Under the pieces are notes generated by a model. That model was given only the letters and a program-made list of their open reading frames with translations. It made no database searches and had not been told where the DNA came from. A stretch of 64,000 bases of DNA. Source: Mycolicibacter acidiphilus (GTDB lineage Bacteria; Actinomycetota; Actinomycetes; Mycobacteriales; Mycobacteriaceae). Below are positions 27,890 through 38,052 of the stretch, in pieces. Position 1 is the first letter of the stretch, and each line of letters opens with the position of its first letter. Position numbers and translations under genes: made by a program. The stretch covers positions 124,001-188,000 of the forward strand of contig NZ_JAHCLR010000003.1 in NCBI RefSeq assembly GCF_018455725.1, read 5' to 3'.

Positions 27890-27940
27890 GCTGACGCCGG
27901 TCGTCGGGAGTCCCGCAGACCCAGGCCCTGGACCAACGGT

Positions 27941-29020
27941 CTAGAACCTGGGGTGCTGTCCGACCAGCTTCGCGCCGGCGCCCTTCTTACCCGCTTCGGC
28001 CACCGTGCCGAGCGGCCAGCAGTCGACGTGGCGGGCCGTCAGGATCGCCAGTGCGCGGTCGGTGTCCTCCGGCGCGACGATCGCGATCATGCCGACGCCC
28101 AGGTTGAACGTCTTCTCCATCTCGGCCCGGCTCACCCGGCCGCGCTGCGCGATCATCGCGAACACCGGCGCCGGCGTCCACGTGCCGCGGTCCATCTCCG
28201 CGATCAGTCCGGCCGGGATGACCCGGGCCAGGTTCGCGGCCAGTCCCCCGCCGGTGACATGGCAGAACGTCCGCACCTGGGTCTCCGCGGCCAGCGCCAG
28301 GCAGTCCTTGGCGTAGATGCGGGTCGGCTCCAGCAGTTCCTCGCCCAGGGTGCGGCCGAACTCCTCGACGTGGCCGGCCAGGTTCATCCGGTCGATGTCC
28401 AGCAGCACTGCGCGGGCCAGCGAGTAGCCGTTGGAGTGCAGGCCCGACGAACCCATCGCGATCAGCACGTCACCGGGTTTGACCCGGTCCGGGCCGAGCA
28501 CCTCGTCGGCTTCCACCACCCCGACGCCGGTCGCCGAGATGTCGTAGTGGTCGGGGTCCATCAGGCCGGGGTGTTCGGCGGTCTCCCCGCCGAGCAGCGC
28601 GCACCCGGCCTGCACGCAGCCCTCGGCGATGCCGGCGACGATCGCGGCGACCCGCTCGGGCACGACCCGGCCGACGGCGATGTAGTCCTGCAGGAACAGC
28701 GGTTCGGCGCCGCAGACCACCAGGTCGTCGACGACCATGGCCACCAGGTCGATGCCGACCGTGTCGTGCTTGTCCAGGGCCTGCGCGATCGCCAGCTTGG
28801 TGCCCACGCCGTCGGTGGACGACGCCAGCAGCGGCTCGCGGTAGTCGTTGCGCAGGGCGAACAGCCCGGCGAACCCGCCGAGCCCGCCGCGCACCTCCGG
28901 TCGGGTGGCCCGGGCAGCCAGTGGTTTGAACAACTCAACGGCCCGGTCACCGGCCTCGATGTCCACGCCTGCCGCTGCGTAGGTAACGCCGTCTGCTGGG
29001 GAATCCGTCGAATCCGTCAT
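27941..29020 (-). CDS. purM: Phosphoribosylformylglycinamidine cyclo-ligase PurM
   Basis: 359 aa enzyme that closes the AIR imidazole ring (FGAM + ATP to AIR). YAAAGVDIEAGDRAVE, DGVGTKLAIA, VNDLVVCGAEPLF-type loop (here MVVDDLVVCGAEP) and GGGLAANLARVIP are PurM signatures. It is last in the purL-to-purM run, 53 bp after purF. Confidence 0.96.
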   Translation of the reverse strand: MTDSTDSPADGVTYAAAGVDIEAGDRAVELFKPLAARATRPEVRGGLGGFAGLFALRNDYREPLLASSTDGVGTKLAIAQALDKHDTVGIDLVAMVVDDLVVCGAEPLFLQDYIAVGRVVPERVAAIVAGIAEGCVQAGCALLGGETAEHPGLMDPDHYDISATGVGVVEADEVLGPDRVKPGDVLIAMGSSGLHSNGYSLARAVLLDIDRMNLAGHVEEFGRTLGEELLEPTRIYAKDCLALAAETQVRTFCHVTGGGLAANLARVIPAGLIAEMDRGTWTPAPVFAMIAQRGRVSRAEMEKTFNLGVGMIAIVAPEDTDRALAILTARHVDCWPLGTVAEAGKKGAGAKLVGQHPRF

Positions 29021-29073
29021 CGCGCTAAAGGCTACCGGGCCGCACCGCGGCCCGATGCGGCAACTAAGGCCAA

Positions 29074-30630
29074 CTACGTCCGGCGTGCGCCGGGGGCGTC
29101 CGCGTCGGCGTCGGACTGGTCGGCGCGCAGGGCGGTTTTGGACAGCATCTGCTCGACGACGTTCTTGCCCAGCGCGTTCTCACTGGGCAGCGCGATCGGG
29201 TAGTTCCCGTCGAAACACGCGGTGCACAACCGGGATTTCGGCTGCTCGGTGGCGGCGATCAGATCCTGCAGCGTGACGTAGCCGAGGCTGTCGGCGCCGA
29301 CCGCCGACCGCACCGCCTCCACCATCTCGGTCTCGTCCTCGACGACGTTGGCGATCAGCTCGGCCGGGGAGGCGAAGTCGATGCCGTAGAAGCACGGCCA
29401 TTTCACCGGCGGGGAGGCGATCCGCACGTGCACCTCGACCGCCCCGGCCTCCCGCAGCATCCGCACCAGGGCGCGCTGGGTGTTGCCGCGCACGATCGAG
29501 TCGTCGACGACGACGAGGCGCTTGCCGCGGATGATCTCCTTGAGCGGGTTCAGTTTCAGCCGGATGCCGAGCTGACGGATGGTCTGCGACGGCTGAATGA
29601 ACGTGCGCCCGACGTAGGCGTTCTTGGTCAGACCCTGCCCGTAGGGGATGCCGGACTCCTGCGCGTAGCCGACCGCGGCCGGGATGCCCGACTCCGGCAC
29701 CCCGATCACCAGGTCGGCGTCCACGGGGTGCTCGACGGCCAGCCGGCGGCCGATCTCCACCCGGGTGGCGTGCACCGACCGACCGGCGATGGTGGAGTCC
29801 GGCCGGGCCAGGTAGACGTACTCGAAGATGCAGCCCTTGGGGGTGGGGTTGGCGAACCGGGTGGAGCGCACGCCGTCGGCGTCGATCGCCAGCAGCTCGC
29901 CCGGCTCGATGTCGCGGACGAACGAGGCGCCGACGATGTCGAGTGCCGCGGTCTCCGAGGCCACCACCCAGCCGCGGTCCAGCCGGCCCAGCGACAGTGG
30001 CCGCACGCCCCACGGGTCGCGGGCGGCGTAGAGGGTGTTCTCGTCCATGAACGTCAGGCAGAACGCACCGCGGGCGGTCGGCAGCAGTTCCAGCGCCGCC
30101 TGCTCCAGGCTGGCGTCGGCCGCGCCGTGCGCCAGCAGGGCGCCGAGGATGTCGGAGTCGGTGGTGGCCGCGCCGGGCAGCCGCGGGTTGATCAGGCCCA
30201 GTTCCCGGGCGCGACCGGCCAGCTCCGCGGTGTTCACCAGGTTCCCGTTGTGGCCCAGCGCGACGCCGGTGCCGGCCGCGGTGTTGCGGAACACCGGCTG
30301 GGCGTTCTCCCAGGTGGTGTCGCCGGTGGTGGAGTAGCGGCAGTGGCCGATCGCGACGTGGCCGGACATGGCGGCCAGCGTCTGCTCGTCGAACACCTGG
30401 CTGACCAGGCCCAGATCCTTGAACACCAGCACCTGCTGGCCGTCGCCGACGGCGATGCCGGCCGCTTCCTGGCCACGGTGCTGCAGCGCATACAGGCCGT
30501 AGTACGTGAGCTTGGCTACATCTTCGCCCGGTGCCCAGACGCCGAAGACGCCGCACTCTTCGCGAGGTGCATTTTCAAGATCATCAACAGGCTGGTCAGG
30601 CACGTTTTCGCTGCTCCCGGGGGCCGGCAT
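29074..30630 (-). CDS. purF: Amidophosphoribosyltransferase PurF
   Basis: 518 aa, first committed step of purine synthesis (PRPP + glutamine to phosphoribosylamine). The N-terminal nucleophile cysteine follows a propeptide in REECGVFGVW (residue about 26). The PRPP loop is VVDDSIVRGNTQ near residue 365. C-terminal CTACFDG and other cysteines suit the Fe-S-containing Bacillus-type enzyme. It follows the sterol-carrier gene by 24 bp. The start ATG lacks a clear ribosome site. Confidence 0.96.
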   Translation of the reverse strand: MPAPGSSENVPDQPVDDLENAPREECGVFGVWAPGEDVAKLTYYGLYALQHRGQEAAGIAVGDGQQVLVFKDLGLVSQVFDEQTLAAMSGHVAIGHCRYSTTGDTTWENAQPVFRNTAAGTGVALGHNGNLVNTAELAGRARELGLINPRLPGAATTDSDILGALLAHGAADASLEQAALELLPTARGAFCLTFMDENTLYAARDPWGVRPLSLGRLDRGWVVASETAALDIVGASFVRDIEPGELLAIDADGVRSTRFANPTPKGCIFEYVYLARPDSTIAGRSVHATRVEIGRRLAVEHPVDADLVIGVPESGIPAAVGYAQESGIPYGQGLTKNAYVGRTFIQPSQTIRQLGIRLKLNPLKEIIRGKRLVVVDDSIVRGNTQRALVRMLREAGAVEVHVRIASPPVKWPCFYGIDFASPAELIANVVEDETEMVEAVRSAVGADSLGYVTLQDLIAATEQPKSRLCTACFDGNYPIALPSENALGKNVVEQMLSKTALRADQSDADADAPGARRT

Positions 30631-30654
30631 CTGTGACGGCGTCCAGTGTACGTC

Positions 30655-31050
30655 TCAACAGCCGTCAAGGCTCACCAACGGCAGCCAGCCGGCGACCTCA
30701 CCGGCCCGGCCGCCGGACAGCCGCAGCGCGCTGGCCTGTTCGGCTTCGTCGGCTGTGAGCAGCCCGGTGACCAGCAGCAGCCAGGTCCGCGGATCGGTCT
30801 CGACGACGTTGGGCGGGGTGCCGCGGGTGTGCTTCGGGCCGGCGATGCACTGCACCGCGACGAACGGCGGGACCCGCACCTCGACGCTGGCGCCGGGGGC
30901 GATCGCGGCCAGGGTGCGGGCGGTCAGGCGCACCGCGTTCGCCAGCTCGGCCCGCGCCGGCTGCGGTTGGGTGTCGTCGCGCAGCCAGTCCTGGACGGCC
31001 GTGACCGCGTCGCGGGTCTGCTGCGGGTCGGCCGGGTTGCGGGGGGCCAT
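30655..31050 (-). CDS. Sterol carrier family protein
   Basis: 131 aa SCP2-like fold protein. VRVPPFVAVQCIAGPKHTRGTPPNVVETD and the WLLLVTGLLT helix match the small mycobacterial sterol-carrier family protein found beside purF (Rv0807-like). It may bind lipids or sterols; no enzyme motif is seen. TGAGGAG directly precedes the ATG, and it starts 4 bp after the hydrolase gene, so it belongs to the pur operon. Confidence 0.85.
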   Translation of the reverse strand: MAPRNPADPQQTRDAVTAVQDWLRDDTQPQPARAELANAVRLTARTLAAIAPGASVEVRVPPFVAVQCIAGPKHTRGTPPNVVETDPRTWLLLVTGLLTADEAEQASALRLSGGRAGEVAGWLPLVSLDGC

Positions 31051-31054
31051 CTCC

Positions 31055-31915
31055 TCAGCCGGCCGGGTGCGCGGCGAACCAGTCGAGCAGCAGGTCGGCG
31101 AGCGCGTCCGGGCGAGTGTCGGGGATCCAGTGCGAGGCGCCGGGCAGCACCTCGAACCGGTAGTCGGCGTCGACGTGGCGGACGGTGTTGCGGGCCGCCT
31201 TGCCGAGCAGGGCGAAGTCGTCGTCGCTCCACACGTACATCGCAGGGACCGCGACGGACCGGGCAGCGTCCCGCAGGTTCGACAGCGGCAACCCGCGGTA
31301 CCAGTTGAGTCCGCCGGTCAGCGCCCCCGGTTCGGCCATCGCCTGCGCATCCCGGTCGGCGCCCGCCGCGGTCAGCCCGGTGCGGCGCAGGGCGGCGGCG
31401 GTCGCGGCGACGCCGCCGCGCGTCATCAACCACTCCGGCAGCCACGGCAGTTGGAAGAACGCCATGTACCAGGACGCCAGCCCCTGCCGGCTGGTGAACA
31501 GTGCGTTCACGAACGCGGCCGGGTGCGGTACCGACACCGGGGCGACACTGGCCAGCCGGTCGGGCAGTTCGGCCGCGACGTTCCACGCCACCGCGGCGCC
31601 CCAGTCGTGCCCGACCAGGTGCACCCGCGCTGCCCCGCTGGCGTCGATCAGCGCGCCGACGTCGGCGACGAGTTCGGCCATCCGGTAGTCCCTCCGATGC
31701 GGCGGCCGGGCACCCGGGGAGTAGCCGCGCTGATTCGGCGCCAGGCAGCGGTAGCCGGCGGCGGTGAGCCGGTCGATGACGGCGCTCCAGCTGTCGTTGC
31801 GCTGCGGGAAGCCGTGCAGCAGCACCACGACGGGGCCGTCGGGCGGCCCGGCATCGCGGACGTCGAATGTCAGGCGGTCGCGTTCGTAACGCTGCATGGG
31901 TGAAGCATCCCGCAT
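31055..31915 (-). CDS. Alpha/beta hydrolase, epoxide-hydrolase-like
   Basis: 286 aa. HGFPQRNDSW is the oxyanion loop, and the nucleophile elbow VGHDWGAA carries Asp, as in epoxide hydrolases and haloalkane dehalogenases. The catalytic His lies in GASHWI near residue 260. A lid region with tryptophans lies between. The substrate is not known. ATG 31915 lies 2 bp after the upstream stop; 31897 is an alternative. It is part of the pur run. Confidence 0.88.
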   Translation of the reverse strand: MRDASPMQRYERDRLTFDVRDAGPPDGPVVVLLHGFPQRNDSWSAVIDRLTAAGYRCLAPNQRGYSPGARPPHRRDYRMAELVADVGALIDASGAARVHLVGHDWGAAVAWNVAAELPDRLASVAPVSVPHPAAFVNALFTSRQGLASWYMAFFQLPWLPEWLMTRGGVAATAAALRRTGLTAAGADRDAQAMAEPGALTGGLNWYRGLPLSNLRDAARSVAVPAMYVWSDDDFALLGKAARNTVRHVDADYRFEVLPGASHWIPDTRPDALADLLLDWFAAHPAG

Positions 31916-31917
31916 GC

Positions 31918-33603
31918 CTATCCGCGCCGCAGCGCGACCCGCACCCGCTCGGTGTCCGCGGGTGCCCAGCCGGCCGGCGGCGCCACGGCCACCCAGCCGT
32001 CCAGGATCGTGTCGGCGTAGTTGTGGCCGTGCCCGGCCGGCATCCCCTCGCCGTTGCTGACGTCCGCGCTGACCTGCCAGAACGTCACGACCGGATACCA
32101 GCGCATGGACGCCGTGCGGTCCGGGCCGGGTGGTTCGGTCAGCCAGTCCGGCCGGGCGAACAGCAGATCCGGCGACCACCAGACCACCGGGTCGGAGGCG
32201 TGCTGCAGGAACAGCACCCGGGTGCCGTGCCACGGCGGTGCGGCGGCCGCCGCCACCTCCTCCGGTGTGCTGCCCTGGGAGAACCGCACCGTGCGGCCGT
32301 TGTCGTAGCGGGGCGCCACCGCGGTGCTGCCGGGGTCGCGGCGCGCCACCAGCGCGTCCCACAGCGTGCTGGCGTTTGGCGGCCCCACCCACAGCACCGC
32401 GTCGAAGCCCATCTCGGTGACGTCCGGCAGGTAGCCGAACGCGGCCTGGCCGGCCATCGACCCCAGGCTCTCGCCGTAGAGCACCAGTTTCGGCCGATGG
32501 TCGACCGGCAGACGTTTCCAGCGGTCGTGGACGGTGTCCACCAGCAGCCGGCCGGAGTTCATCGACTTGCGCTGATCGGCCAGGAACGAGATCCAACTCG
32601 GCAGGTAGGAGTACTGCACACCGACGATCGCGGTGTCGCCGTTGTAGACGGCCTCCAGCGAGTCCGCCGCCGCCGGGTTGATCCACCCGGTTCCGGTGGT
32701 CGGGGCGATCACCAGTAGCTGCCGCTCGAAGGCGCCGGTGCGGTGCAGTTCGTCGAGCAGCAACTCCATCCGGCCCGAGTCGTCGGAGGCGCTGTGCAGG
32801 CCGGCGTACACCCGGATCGGCTCCTTGGCGGGCCGTCCGTTGATCCGGGTCAGTTCGGCGGCGTGCCGGCCGCCGGCGACGAAGCTGCGACCCTGGCTGC
32901 CCAGGGTGTCCCACGGCGCCAACGAGGCTGGGCTGCCGGATCTTTCGGGCTGCTGCGGTTGGGTCACCCCGGCTCGGGTGGCGCTGTCCTCGGGTTGGAA
33001 CACCGCACTGGCGCCGGCGAAGAATCCGCGGATCAGCACACCGTTGACCAGCGTGACGAGCAGCACGACGACGATCGCGGTGCCGATGAACAGCGCGACC
33101 TCGGTGTGCAGCCCCCAGCGCCGCATCAGCGCGCGCGCAAGCAGTTTGACGAGGTCGATGAGGACCCGCACCGCCGAGATGATCGCGGTGCCCACCAGGA
33201 TCGCGACACCGAGGGTGCGCAGATACCACAGGGTCGCCGGACCTTCGATGCCGAGCAGTGCCGAGACCTCCCGCTGCCAGCCGGCGGCGGGGATCAGCAT
33301 CAGCACGCAGGCCGTCGGCGCGGCCACCGTCACCGTCGTCTTCAGCACCAGCAGCACCGACCGCCGCGGCGGCCACCAGTGCGCCCCGCGCAGCAGCCGG
33401 TCCAGCGCCGCACCGATCAGCACGCCCAGGCCGTAGCCGAATGCGGCGTTGATGCCGCCGATCAGACCCTGGAACAGCCAGTCGCGCGGCAGCAGCGACG
33501 GTGTCAGCGACAGGCAGAAGAACAGCGCACCGAACGCCACCCCGACGAACTTCAGCCGCAGCAGGTGCCAGGCCCACACCAGCGGCGAACGTCGCGCGGG
33601 CAT
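31918..33603 (-). CDS. Membrane-anchored alpha/beta-hydrolase family protein (PF10081 type)
   Basis: 561 aa. The N-terminal half has about four to five transmembrane helices (first at residues 16-34, SLTPSLLPRDW between), and the C-terminal half is a hydrolase domain with the serine elbow LYGESLGSMAG near residue 370. The architecture fits the actinobacterial alpha/beta-hydrolase family with its own N-terminal membrane domain. Function unproven; a lipid substrate is plausible. ATG 33603 is 10 bp downstream of purL. Confidence 0.85.
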   Translation of the reverse strand: MPARRSPLVWAWHLLRLKFVGVAFGALFFCLSLTPSLLPRDWLFQGLIGGINAAFGYGLGVLIGAALDRLLRGAHWWPPRRSVLLVLKTTVTVAAPTACVLMLIPAAGWQREVSALLGIEGPATLWYLRTLGVAILVGTAIISAVRVLIDLVKLLARALMRRWGLHTEVALFIGTAIVVVLLVTLVNGVLIRGFFAGASAVFQPEDSATRAGVTQPQQPERSGSPASLAPWDTLGSQGRSFVAGGRHAAELTRINGRPAKEPIRVYAGLHSASDDSGRMELLLDELHRTGAFERQLLVIAPTTGTGWINPAAADSLEAVYNGDTAIVGVQYSYLPSWISFLADQRKSMNSGRLLVDTVHDRWKRLPVDHRPKLVLYGESLGSMAGQAAFGYLPDVTEMGFDAVLWVGPPNASTLWDALVARRDPGSTAVAPRYDNGRTVRFSQGSTPEEVAAAAAPPWHGTRVLFLQHASDPVVWWSPDLLFARPDWLTEPPGPDRTASMRWYPVVTFWQVSADVSNGEGMPAGHGHNYADTILDGWVAVAPPAGWAPADTERVRVALRRG

Positions 33604-33613
33604 GGCGATCCGG

Positions 33614-35893
33614 CTATCCGAACAGCCCGGGCAGCACCGATTCCGAGGTCTGCTGCAGTTCGGCCAGCGTGATGTCGAACTGCCCCTGAACCTCCACCGA
33701 GTCCGATGCCTGATCGGCCACACCGATCCGGGTGACCGGCAGCCCGCGGGCTTCGCACATGGACCGGAACCGGCTCTCCTCGGTGCGCGGCACCGCGACC
33801 AGCGCCCGGCCCGACGACTCGGAGAACAGCGTCACGAACGGGTCGGCGCCTTCCGGAAGCAGTACGCGGCAACCGGTTTCGCCGGCCAGCGCGGACTCCA
33901 CGACGGCCTGGATCAGCCCACCTTCGCTGATGTCGTGCGCCGCCGAGATCAGCCCGTCACGCGATGCGGCGACCAGCACCTCCGCCAGCAGCTGCTCGCG
34001 GGCCAGGTCGACCTGCGGCGGCAGGCCGCCGAGGTGACCGGCGGTGACCTGCGCCCAGATCGACCCGTCGAACTCATCGCGGGTCTCGCCGAGCAGCATC
34101 AGCGTCTCGCCGGGTTCGGTGCCGAAAGCCGTTGGGATGCGGCGCTTCACGTCATCGATCACGCCGAGCACCCCGACCACCGGGGTGGGGTGGATCGCCG
34201 TCGACCCCGTCTGGTTGTAGAAGCTGACGTTGCCGCCGGTGACCGGAATGCCCAGTGCCGCACAGCCGTCGGCGAGACCTTTGACTGCTTCGGCGAACTG
34301 CCACATCACGCCGGGGTCCTCCGGGGAGCCGAAGTTCAGGCAGTTGGTGACCGCGGCGGGGGTGGCGCCGGTGACGGCGACGTTGCGGTACGCCTCGGCG
34401 AGCGCTAGCTGTGCACCGGTGTAGGGGTCCAGCTTGGTGTAGCGGCCGGACGCGTCGGTGGAGATCGCGACGCCGCGGCCGGTCTCCTCGTCGATGCGCA
34501 GCACCCCGCCGTCGGCGTGCTCGGCGAGCACCGTGTTGCCGCGGACGTAGCGGTCGTACTGCTCGGTGATGAACGCTCGGCTGCACAGGTGCGGGCTGGA
34601 GATCATCTGCAGCAGAGTCGCTTTGAGCTCATCACCGGTGCTCGGCCGCTGGATTCCGGCGGTGGTGTCGGCGTTGAGGGCGTCCTGGGTGTCGGGACGC
34701 TGCACCGGACGCTGGTAGATCGGACCCTCGTGGGCGACGGTGCGCGGCGGCACGTCGACGACGGTCTCGCCGTGCCAGGTGATCTGCAGCCGGTCGCCGT
34801 CGGTGACCTCGCCGATCACGGTGGCCAGCACGTCCCACTTCTTGCAGACCGCCATGAACGCGTCGACGTTCTCCGGGGCGACGACCGCGCACATCCGTTC
34901 CTGCGATTCGCTGGAGAGCACCTCGGCGGGGGTCATGCCGGTCGCCCGCAGCGGCACCCGCTCCAGGTCGATGTGCATGCCGCCGTCACCGGCGGACGCC
35001 AGCTCCGAAGTGGCGCAGGATAATCCGGCACCGCCGAGATCCTGGATGCCGACCACCAGGTGTGCGGCGTACAGCTCCAGGCAGCACTCGATGAGCACCT
35101 TCTCGGTGAACGGGTCGCCGACCTGCACCGCGGGCAGCTTCTTTCTCCCCGCCCCTGATTCGTCCCCGGCGAACGTGTCGCTGGCCAGCACCGACACGCC
35201 GCCGATGCCGTCGAGCCCGGTGCGCGCCCCGAACAGGATGATCTTGTTGCCGGTGCCCGACGCGAACGCCAGGTGCAGGTCTTCCTTCTTCAGCACCCCG
35301 ACGCAGAGCGCGTTGACCAGCGGGTTGCCGGCGTAGCACTCGTCGAAGATCGTCTCGCCGCCGATGTTGGGCAGGCCGAGCGAGTTGCCGTAGCCGCCGA
35401 TGCCGCGCACCACCCCGTCGACCACCCGGCGGGTGTCGGGGGCGTCGGCCGCGCCGAACCGCAGCTGGTCCATCACCGCGACCGGGCGCGCGCCCATCGC
35501 CATGATGTCGCGGACGATGCCGCCGACACCGGTGGCCGCGCCCTGGTAGGGCTCCACGTAGGACGGGTGGTTGTGCGACTCGACCTTGAAGGTGACCGCC
35601 CAGCCGTCGCCGATGTCGACGACGCCGGCGTTCTCCCCGATCCCGGCCAGCATGGTCTTGCGCATCTCGTCGGTGGTGGTCTCGCCGAAGTAGCGCAGGT
35701 GCACCTTGGAGGACTTGTAGGAGCAGTGCTCGCTCCACATCACCGAGTACATCGCCAGCTCGGCGTCGGTGGGCCGGCGGCCGAGGATCTCACGGATCCG
35801 CTGGTACTCGTCGTCCTTGAGACCCAGCTCTTTGAACGGCTGCGGGTGGTCGGGGGTCGCTGCGGCGTTGGCGACGGTGTCAATCACGGCCAT
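33614..35893 (-). CDS. purL: Phosphoribosylformylglycinamidine synthase subunit PurL
   Basis: 759 aa small-type FGAM synthase that needs PurS and PurQ, both encoded further along. [32 protein letters not shown] and HDISEGGL are diagnostic. ATP-dependent amidation of FGAR is done by the PurLQS complex. It is the first gene of the six-gene minus-strand run ending in purM. A dispersed palindrome lies 52 bp upstream of the start. Confidence 0.97.
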   Translation of the reverse strand: MAVIDTVANAAATPDHPQPFKELGLKDDEYQRIREILGRRPTDAELAMYSVMWSEHCSYKSSKVHLRYFGETTTDEMRKTMLAGIGENAGVVDIGDGWAVTFKVESHNHPSYVEPYQGAATGVGGIVRDIMAMGARPVAVMDQLRFGAADAPDTRRVVDGVVRGIGGYGNSLGLPNIGGETIFDECYAGNPLVNALCVGVLKKEDLHLAFASGTGNKIILFGARTGLDGIGGVSVLASDTFAGDESGAGRKKLPAVQVGDPFTEKVLIECCLELYAAHLVVGIQDLGGAGLSCATSELASAGDGGMHIDLERVPLRATGMTPAEVLSSESQERMCAVVAPENVDAFMAVCKKWDVLATVIGEVTDGDRLQITWHGETVVDVPPRTVAHEGPIYQRPVQRPDTQDALNADTTAGIQRPSTGDELKATLLQMISSPHLCSRAFITEQYDRYVRGNTVLAEHADGGVLRIDEETGRGVAISTDASGRYTKLDPYTGAQLALAEAYRNVAVTGATPAAVTNCLNFGSPEDPGVMWQFAEAVKGLADGCAALGIPVTGGNVSFYNQTGSTAIHPTPVVGVLGVIDDVKRRIPTAFGTEPGETLMLLGETRDEFDGSIWAQVTAGHLGGLPPQVDLAREQLLAEVLVAASRDGLISAAHDISEGGLIQAVVESALAGETGCRVLLPEGADPFVTLFSESSGRALVAVPRTEESRFRSMCEARGLPVTRIGVADQASDSVEVQGQFDITLAELQQTSESVLPGLFG

Positions 35894-35944
35894 GAGTCTA
35901 ATTGCCGGTGGCGGCGGGGCAGGTGGCCTCGGGCGGCACCCCGC

Positions 35945-35993
35945 GATTTCGGCGCGGTTAGCGTCGCTGGGCGCACGTTAGCGCGCCGAAATC
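35945..35993. repeat. Dispersed palindrome, copy A
   Basis: GATTTCGGCGCG (35945-35956) and CGCGCCGAAATC (35982-35993) are perfect 12-bp inverted arms around 25 bases containing GTCGCTGGGCG. It lies between the divergent starts of purL and the HAD gene. Same family as copies at 36684, 53349, 56191 and 57122. Confidence 0.9.
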
Positions 35994-36019
35994 GGCCGCT
36001 GCGGCGCTAGCGTGATGGC

Positions 36020-36685
36020 GTGACGCTGCCGGGATCGGTGAGCGCGGTTGTCTTCGACTGCGACGGCCTGCTGCTGGACACCGAGAGTTGCTGGTCACGG
36101 GCGGAGGCGTCACTGTTCGCCGACCGCGGGTTCGACTTCGGACCGGCCGAGAAAGACCTGCTCATCGGCCGCACGGTGGAAGCGGCCTGCGCGAACATGG
36201 CGGCGCACTTCGGGCATCCGGGCCAAGGCCGACGCCTTGAGGCCGAGCTGTTCAGCCGGGTCGAGGCAGAACTGGCGGTGCGGGTCGATCCGATGCCGGG
36301 CGCGGTGCGGCTGCTCAACCTGCTGGCGGGCCGGATCCCGATCGCCGTCGCCACCAACAGTCCACGCGCCCTGCTCACGACCGCGCTACGCACGTCGGGC
36401 CTCGACCGATTCTTCGGGGTGACGGTGGCCGCCGACGAGGTCGACCGGCCCAAACCGGACCCGCAGCTCTATCTGCGGGCATTCGAACTGCTCGGCGCGG
36501 CACCACAAACCGGGGTGGCGCTGGAGGACTCGGCGACCGGGGTGGCCGCCGCCCGCGCCGCCGGCGCCTTCCTCGTCACGGTGCCCTCCCAACCCGGGCG
36601 GCGACTCGACGGCGACTATCTGACTGATGCCCTGGACGACCCGGCACTGCTCGACTGGGCAGTGAACGTGCAACCGCGGGGATGA
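36020..36685 (+). CDS. HAD superfamily hydrolase, beta-phosphoglucomutase-like
   Basis: 221 aa. VVFDCDGLLLDTE carries the nucleophile and acid/base aspartates (residues 13 and 15), ATNSPRALL is motif II, RPKPDPQLYLRAF holds the motif III lysine and EDSATGVAAARAAG is motif IV. It is a phosphatase or mutase of small phosphorylated metabolites; the substrate is unknown. It starts at GTG 36020. Its stop codon overlaps the left arm of palindrome copy B. Confidence 0.9.
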   Translation: MTLPGSVSAVVFDCDGLLLDTESCWSRAEASLFADRGFDFGPAEKDLLIGRTVEAACANMAAHFGHPGQGRRLEAELFSRVEAELAVRVDPMPGAVRLLNLLAGRIPIAVATNSPRALLTTALRTSGLDRFFGVTVAADEVDRPKPDPQLYLRAFELLGAAPQTGVALEDSATGVAAARAAGAFLVTVPSQPGRRLDGDYLTDALDDPALLDWAVNVQPRG

Positions 36686-36732
36686 TTTCGGCGCGGTTCG
36701 GGTCGCTGAGCGCACCTTTTCGCGCCGAAATC
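36684..36732. repeat. Dispersed palindrome, copy B
   Basis: Arms at 36684-36695 and 36721-36732, with 25 bases between containing GTCGCTGAGCG. It separates the convergent HAD and pepC genes and overlaps the HAD stop. A terminator role is plausible here. Confidence 0.9.
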
Positions 36733-36735
36733 ACG

Positions 36736-37989
36736 TCAGGCCGGCGCCAGGAACGCCTGCAGCGCCGCGGCGTAGGCGGGCACGTCGTGGGCGCCCATCA
36801 TCTCGCGGGCGGAATGCATGGCCAGTTGTGGTGCGCCGACGTCGACGGTGGGGATGCCGGTGCCGGCGGCGACCATCGGGCCGATCGTCGACCCGCACGG
36901 CAGGTCGGCGCGGTGCTCATAGCGCTGCAACGCCACGTTCGCCTGACGGCACGCGAGTGCGAACGCGGCGGCGGTGCGCCCGTCGGTGGCGTAGCGCAGG
37001 TTCGGCTGGACCTTGAGCACCGGGCCGGCGTTGACCTCGATCAGATGGCCCGGCTCATGCCGGTCGGGGTAGTTCGGGTGGGTGGCGTGCGCCATGTCGG
37101 CCGAGGCCAGCATCGACTGGGACAGCCGGCGCAAGTGGTCCTCCCGGTTGCCGCCGGCGGCCAGCGTGATCCGCTCCAGCACCGTCGGCAGCAGGTCGGA
37201 GGCCGCGCCGTGGTCGGAGGTGGATCCGACCTCCTCATGGTCGAACAGGGCGAGCACCGGCAGCTGGGAGTGCGGCTTGGCGGCCAGCAGCGCCTCCAGC
37301 CCGGCGTAGCAGCTGGCCTGATTGTCCAGCCGCGGTGCGCTGACGAACGCGTCGCCGATGCCGCTCAGCCGAGCCGGGTTGAGGTCGTGGACCATCAGGT
37401 CGAAGCCGAGGACCTCCAGCGGCTCGACGCCGGTGCGCTCGGCGATATAGCCGAGGAACTGCGGGGAGTCGCCGTCGCCCCACAGCGCGTTGACGTGCCG
37501 CTGCGGGTCCAGGGTCACCGACTTGCGGTCCTCGGCCAGGTGGATGGCCAACTGCGGCACCCGCAGCAGCGGCTCGTCGATGCGGACCAGGTGGTGGGTG
37601 ATGCGGGCGCCGGCCCGGACCGACAACCGTCCGCTGATCCCCAGGTCACGATCGAGCCAGGAGTTCAGCCACGCCCCGCCGTAGGGCTGCAGCGCGACCA
37701 GCTGCCAGCCGGCGACGATCCGATCGGACCGCTGTTTGACCCGCAGGTTGGGGCTGTCGGTGTGGGCACCGACGATCCGGAACGGCCGGTCCGCGTTGTC
37801 GCCGGTGTTCCAGGCCACGATCGAGCCGGCCCGGACGGTGAAATACCGTCCCCGTCCGGGCCAGCGGTCGGCCTCCGCCAGTTCGCTGTAACCCGCCGCC
37901 GTCAGCCGCTGCGCAACCGTCGCACACACGTGATACGGCGACGGCGAGGCGTCGATGAACTGGCAGAGTCCGTATGCGGTGGCGGCCAT
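36736..37989 (-). CDS. pepC: M18 family aminopeptidase
   Basis: 417 aa zinc aminopeptidase (aspartyl aminopeptidase family). Metal ligands are visible in order: [39 protein letters not shown] and [15 protein letters not shown]. Cytoplasmic peptide turnover is expected. It corresponds to Rv0800 (PepC) in the similar gene order. It lies 63 bp downstream of the large PGRS gene on the same strand. Confidence 0.94.
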   Translation of the reverse strand: MAATAYGLCQFIDASPSPYHVCATVAQRLTAAGYSELAEADRWPGRGRYFTVRAGSIVAWNTGDNADRPFRIVGAHTDSPNLRVKQRSDRIVAGWQLVALQPYGGAWLNSWLDRDLGISGRLSVRAGARITHHLVRIDEPLLRVPQLAIHLAEDRKSVTLDPQRHVNALWGDGDSPQFLGYIAERTGVEPLEVLGFDLMVHDLNPARLSGIGDAFVSAPRLDNQASCYAGLEALLAAKPHSQLPVLALFDHEEVGSTSDHGAASDLLPTVLERITLAAGGNREDHLRRLSQSMLASADMAHATHPNYPDRHEPGHLIEVNAGPVLKVQPNLRYATDGRTAAAFALACRQANVALQRYEHRADLPCGSTIGPMVAAGTGIPTVDVGAPQLAMHSAREMMGAHDVPAYAAALQAFLAPA

Positions 37990-38052
37990 GACGTCCAGTG
38001 TTTCTCATCGGCGCACGATCGGCGCCGAAGGGGTGCAGCGGCCTGTCGACGC

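Noticed and set aside
32743-33672. Plus-strand frames opposite the membrane hydrolase
   Set aside because: Shadow of the minus-strand gene; no start signals and composition typical of antisense GC-rich frames.
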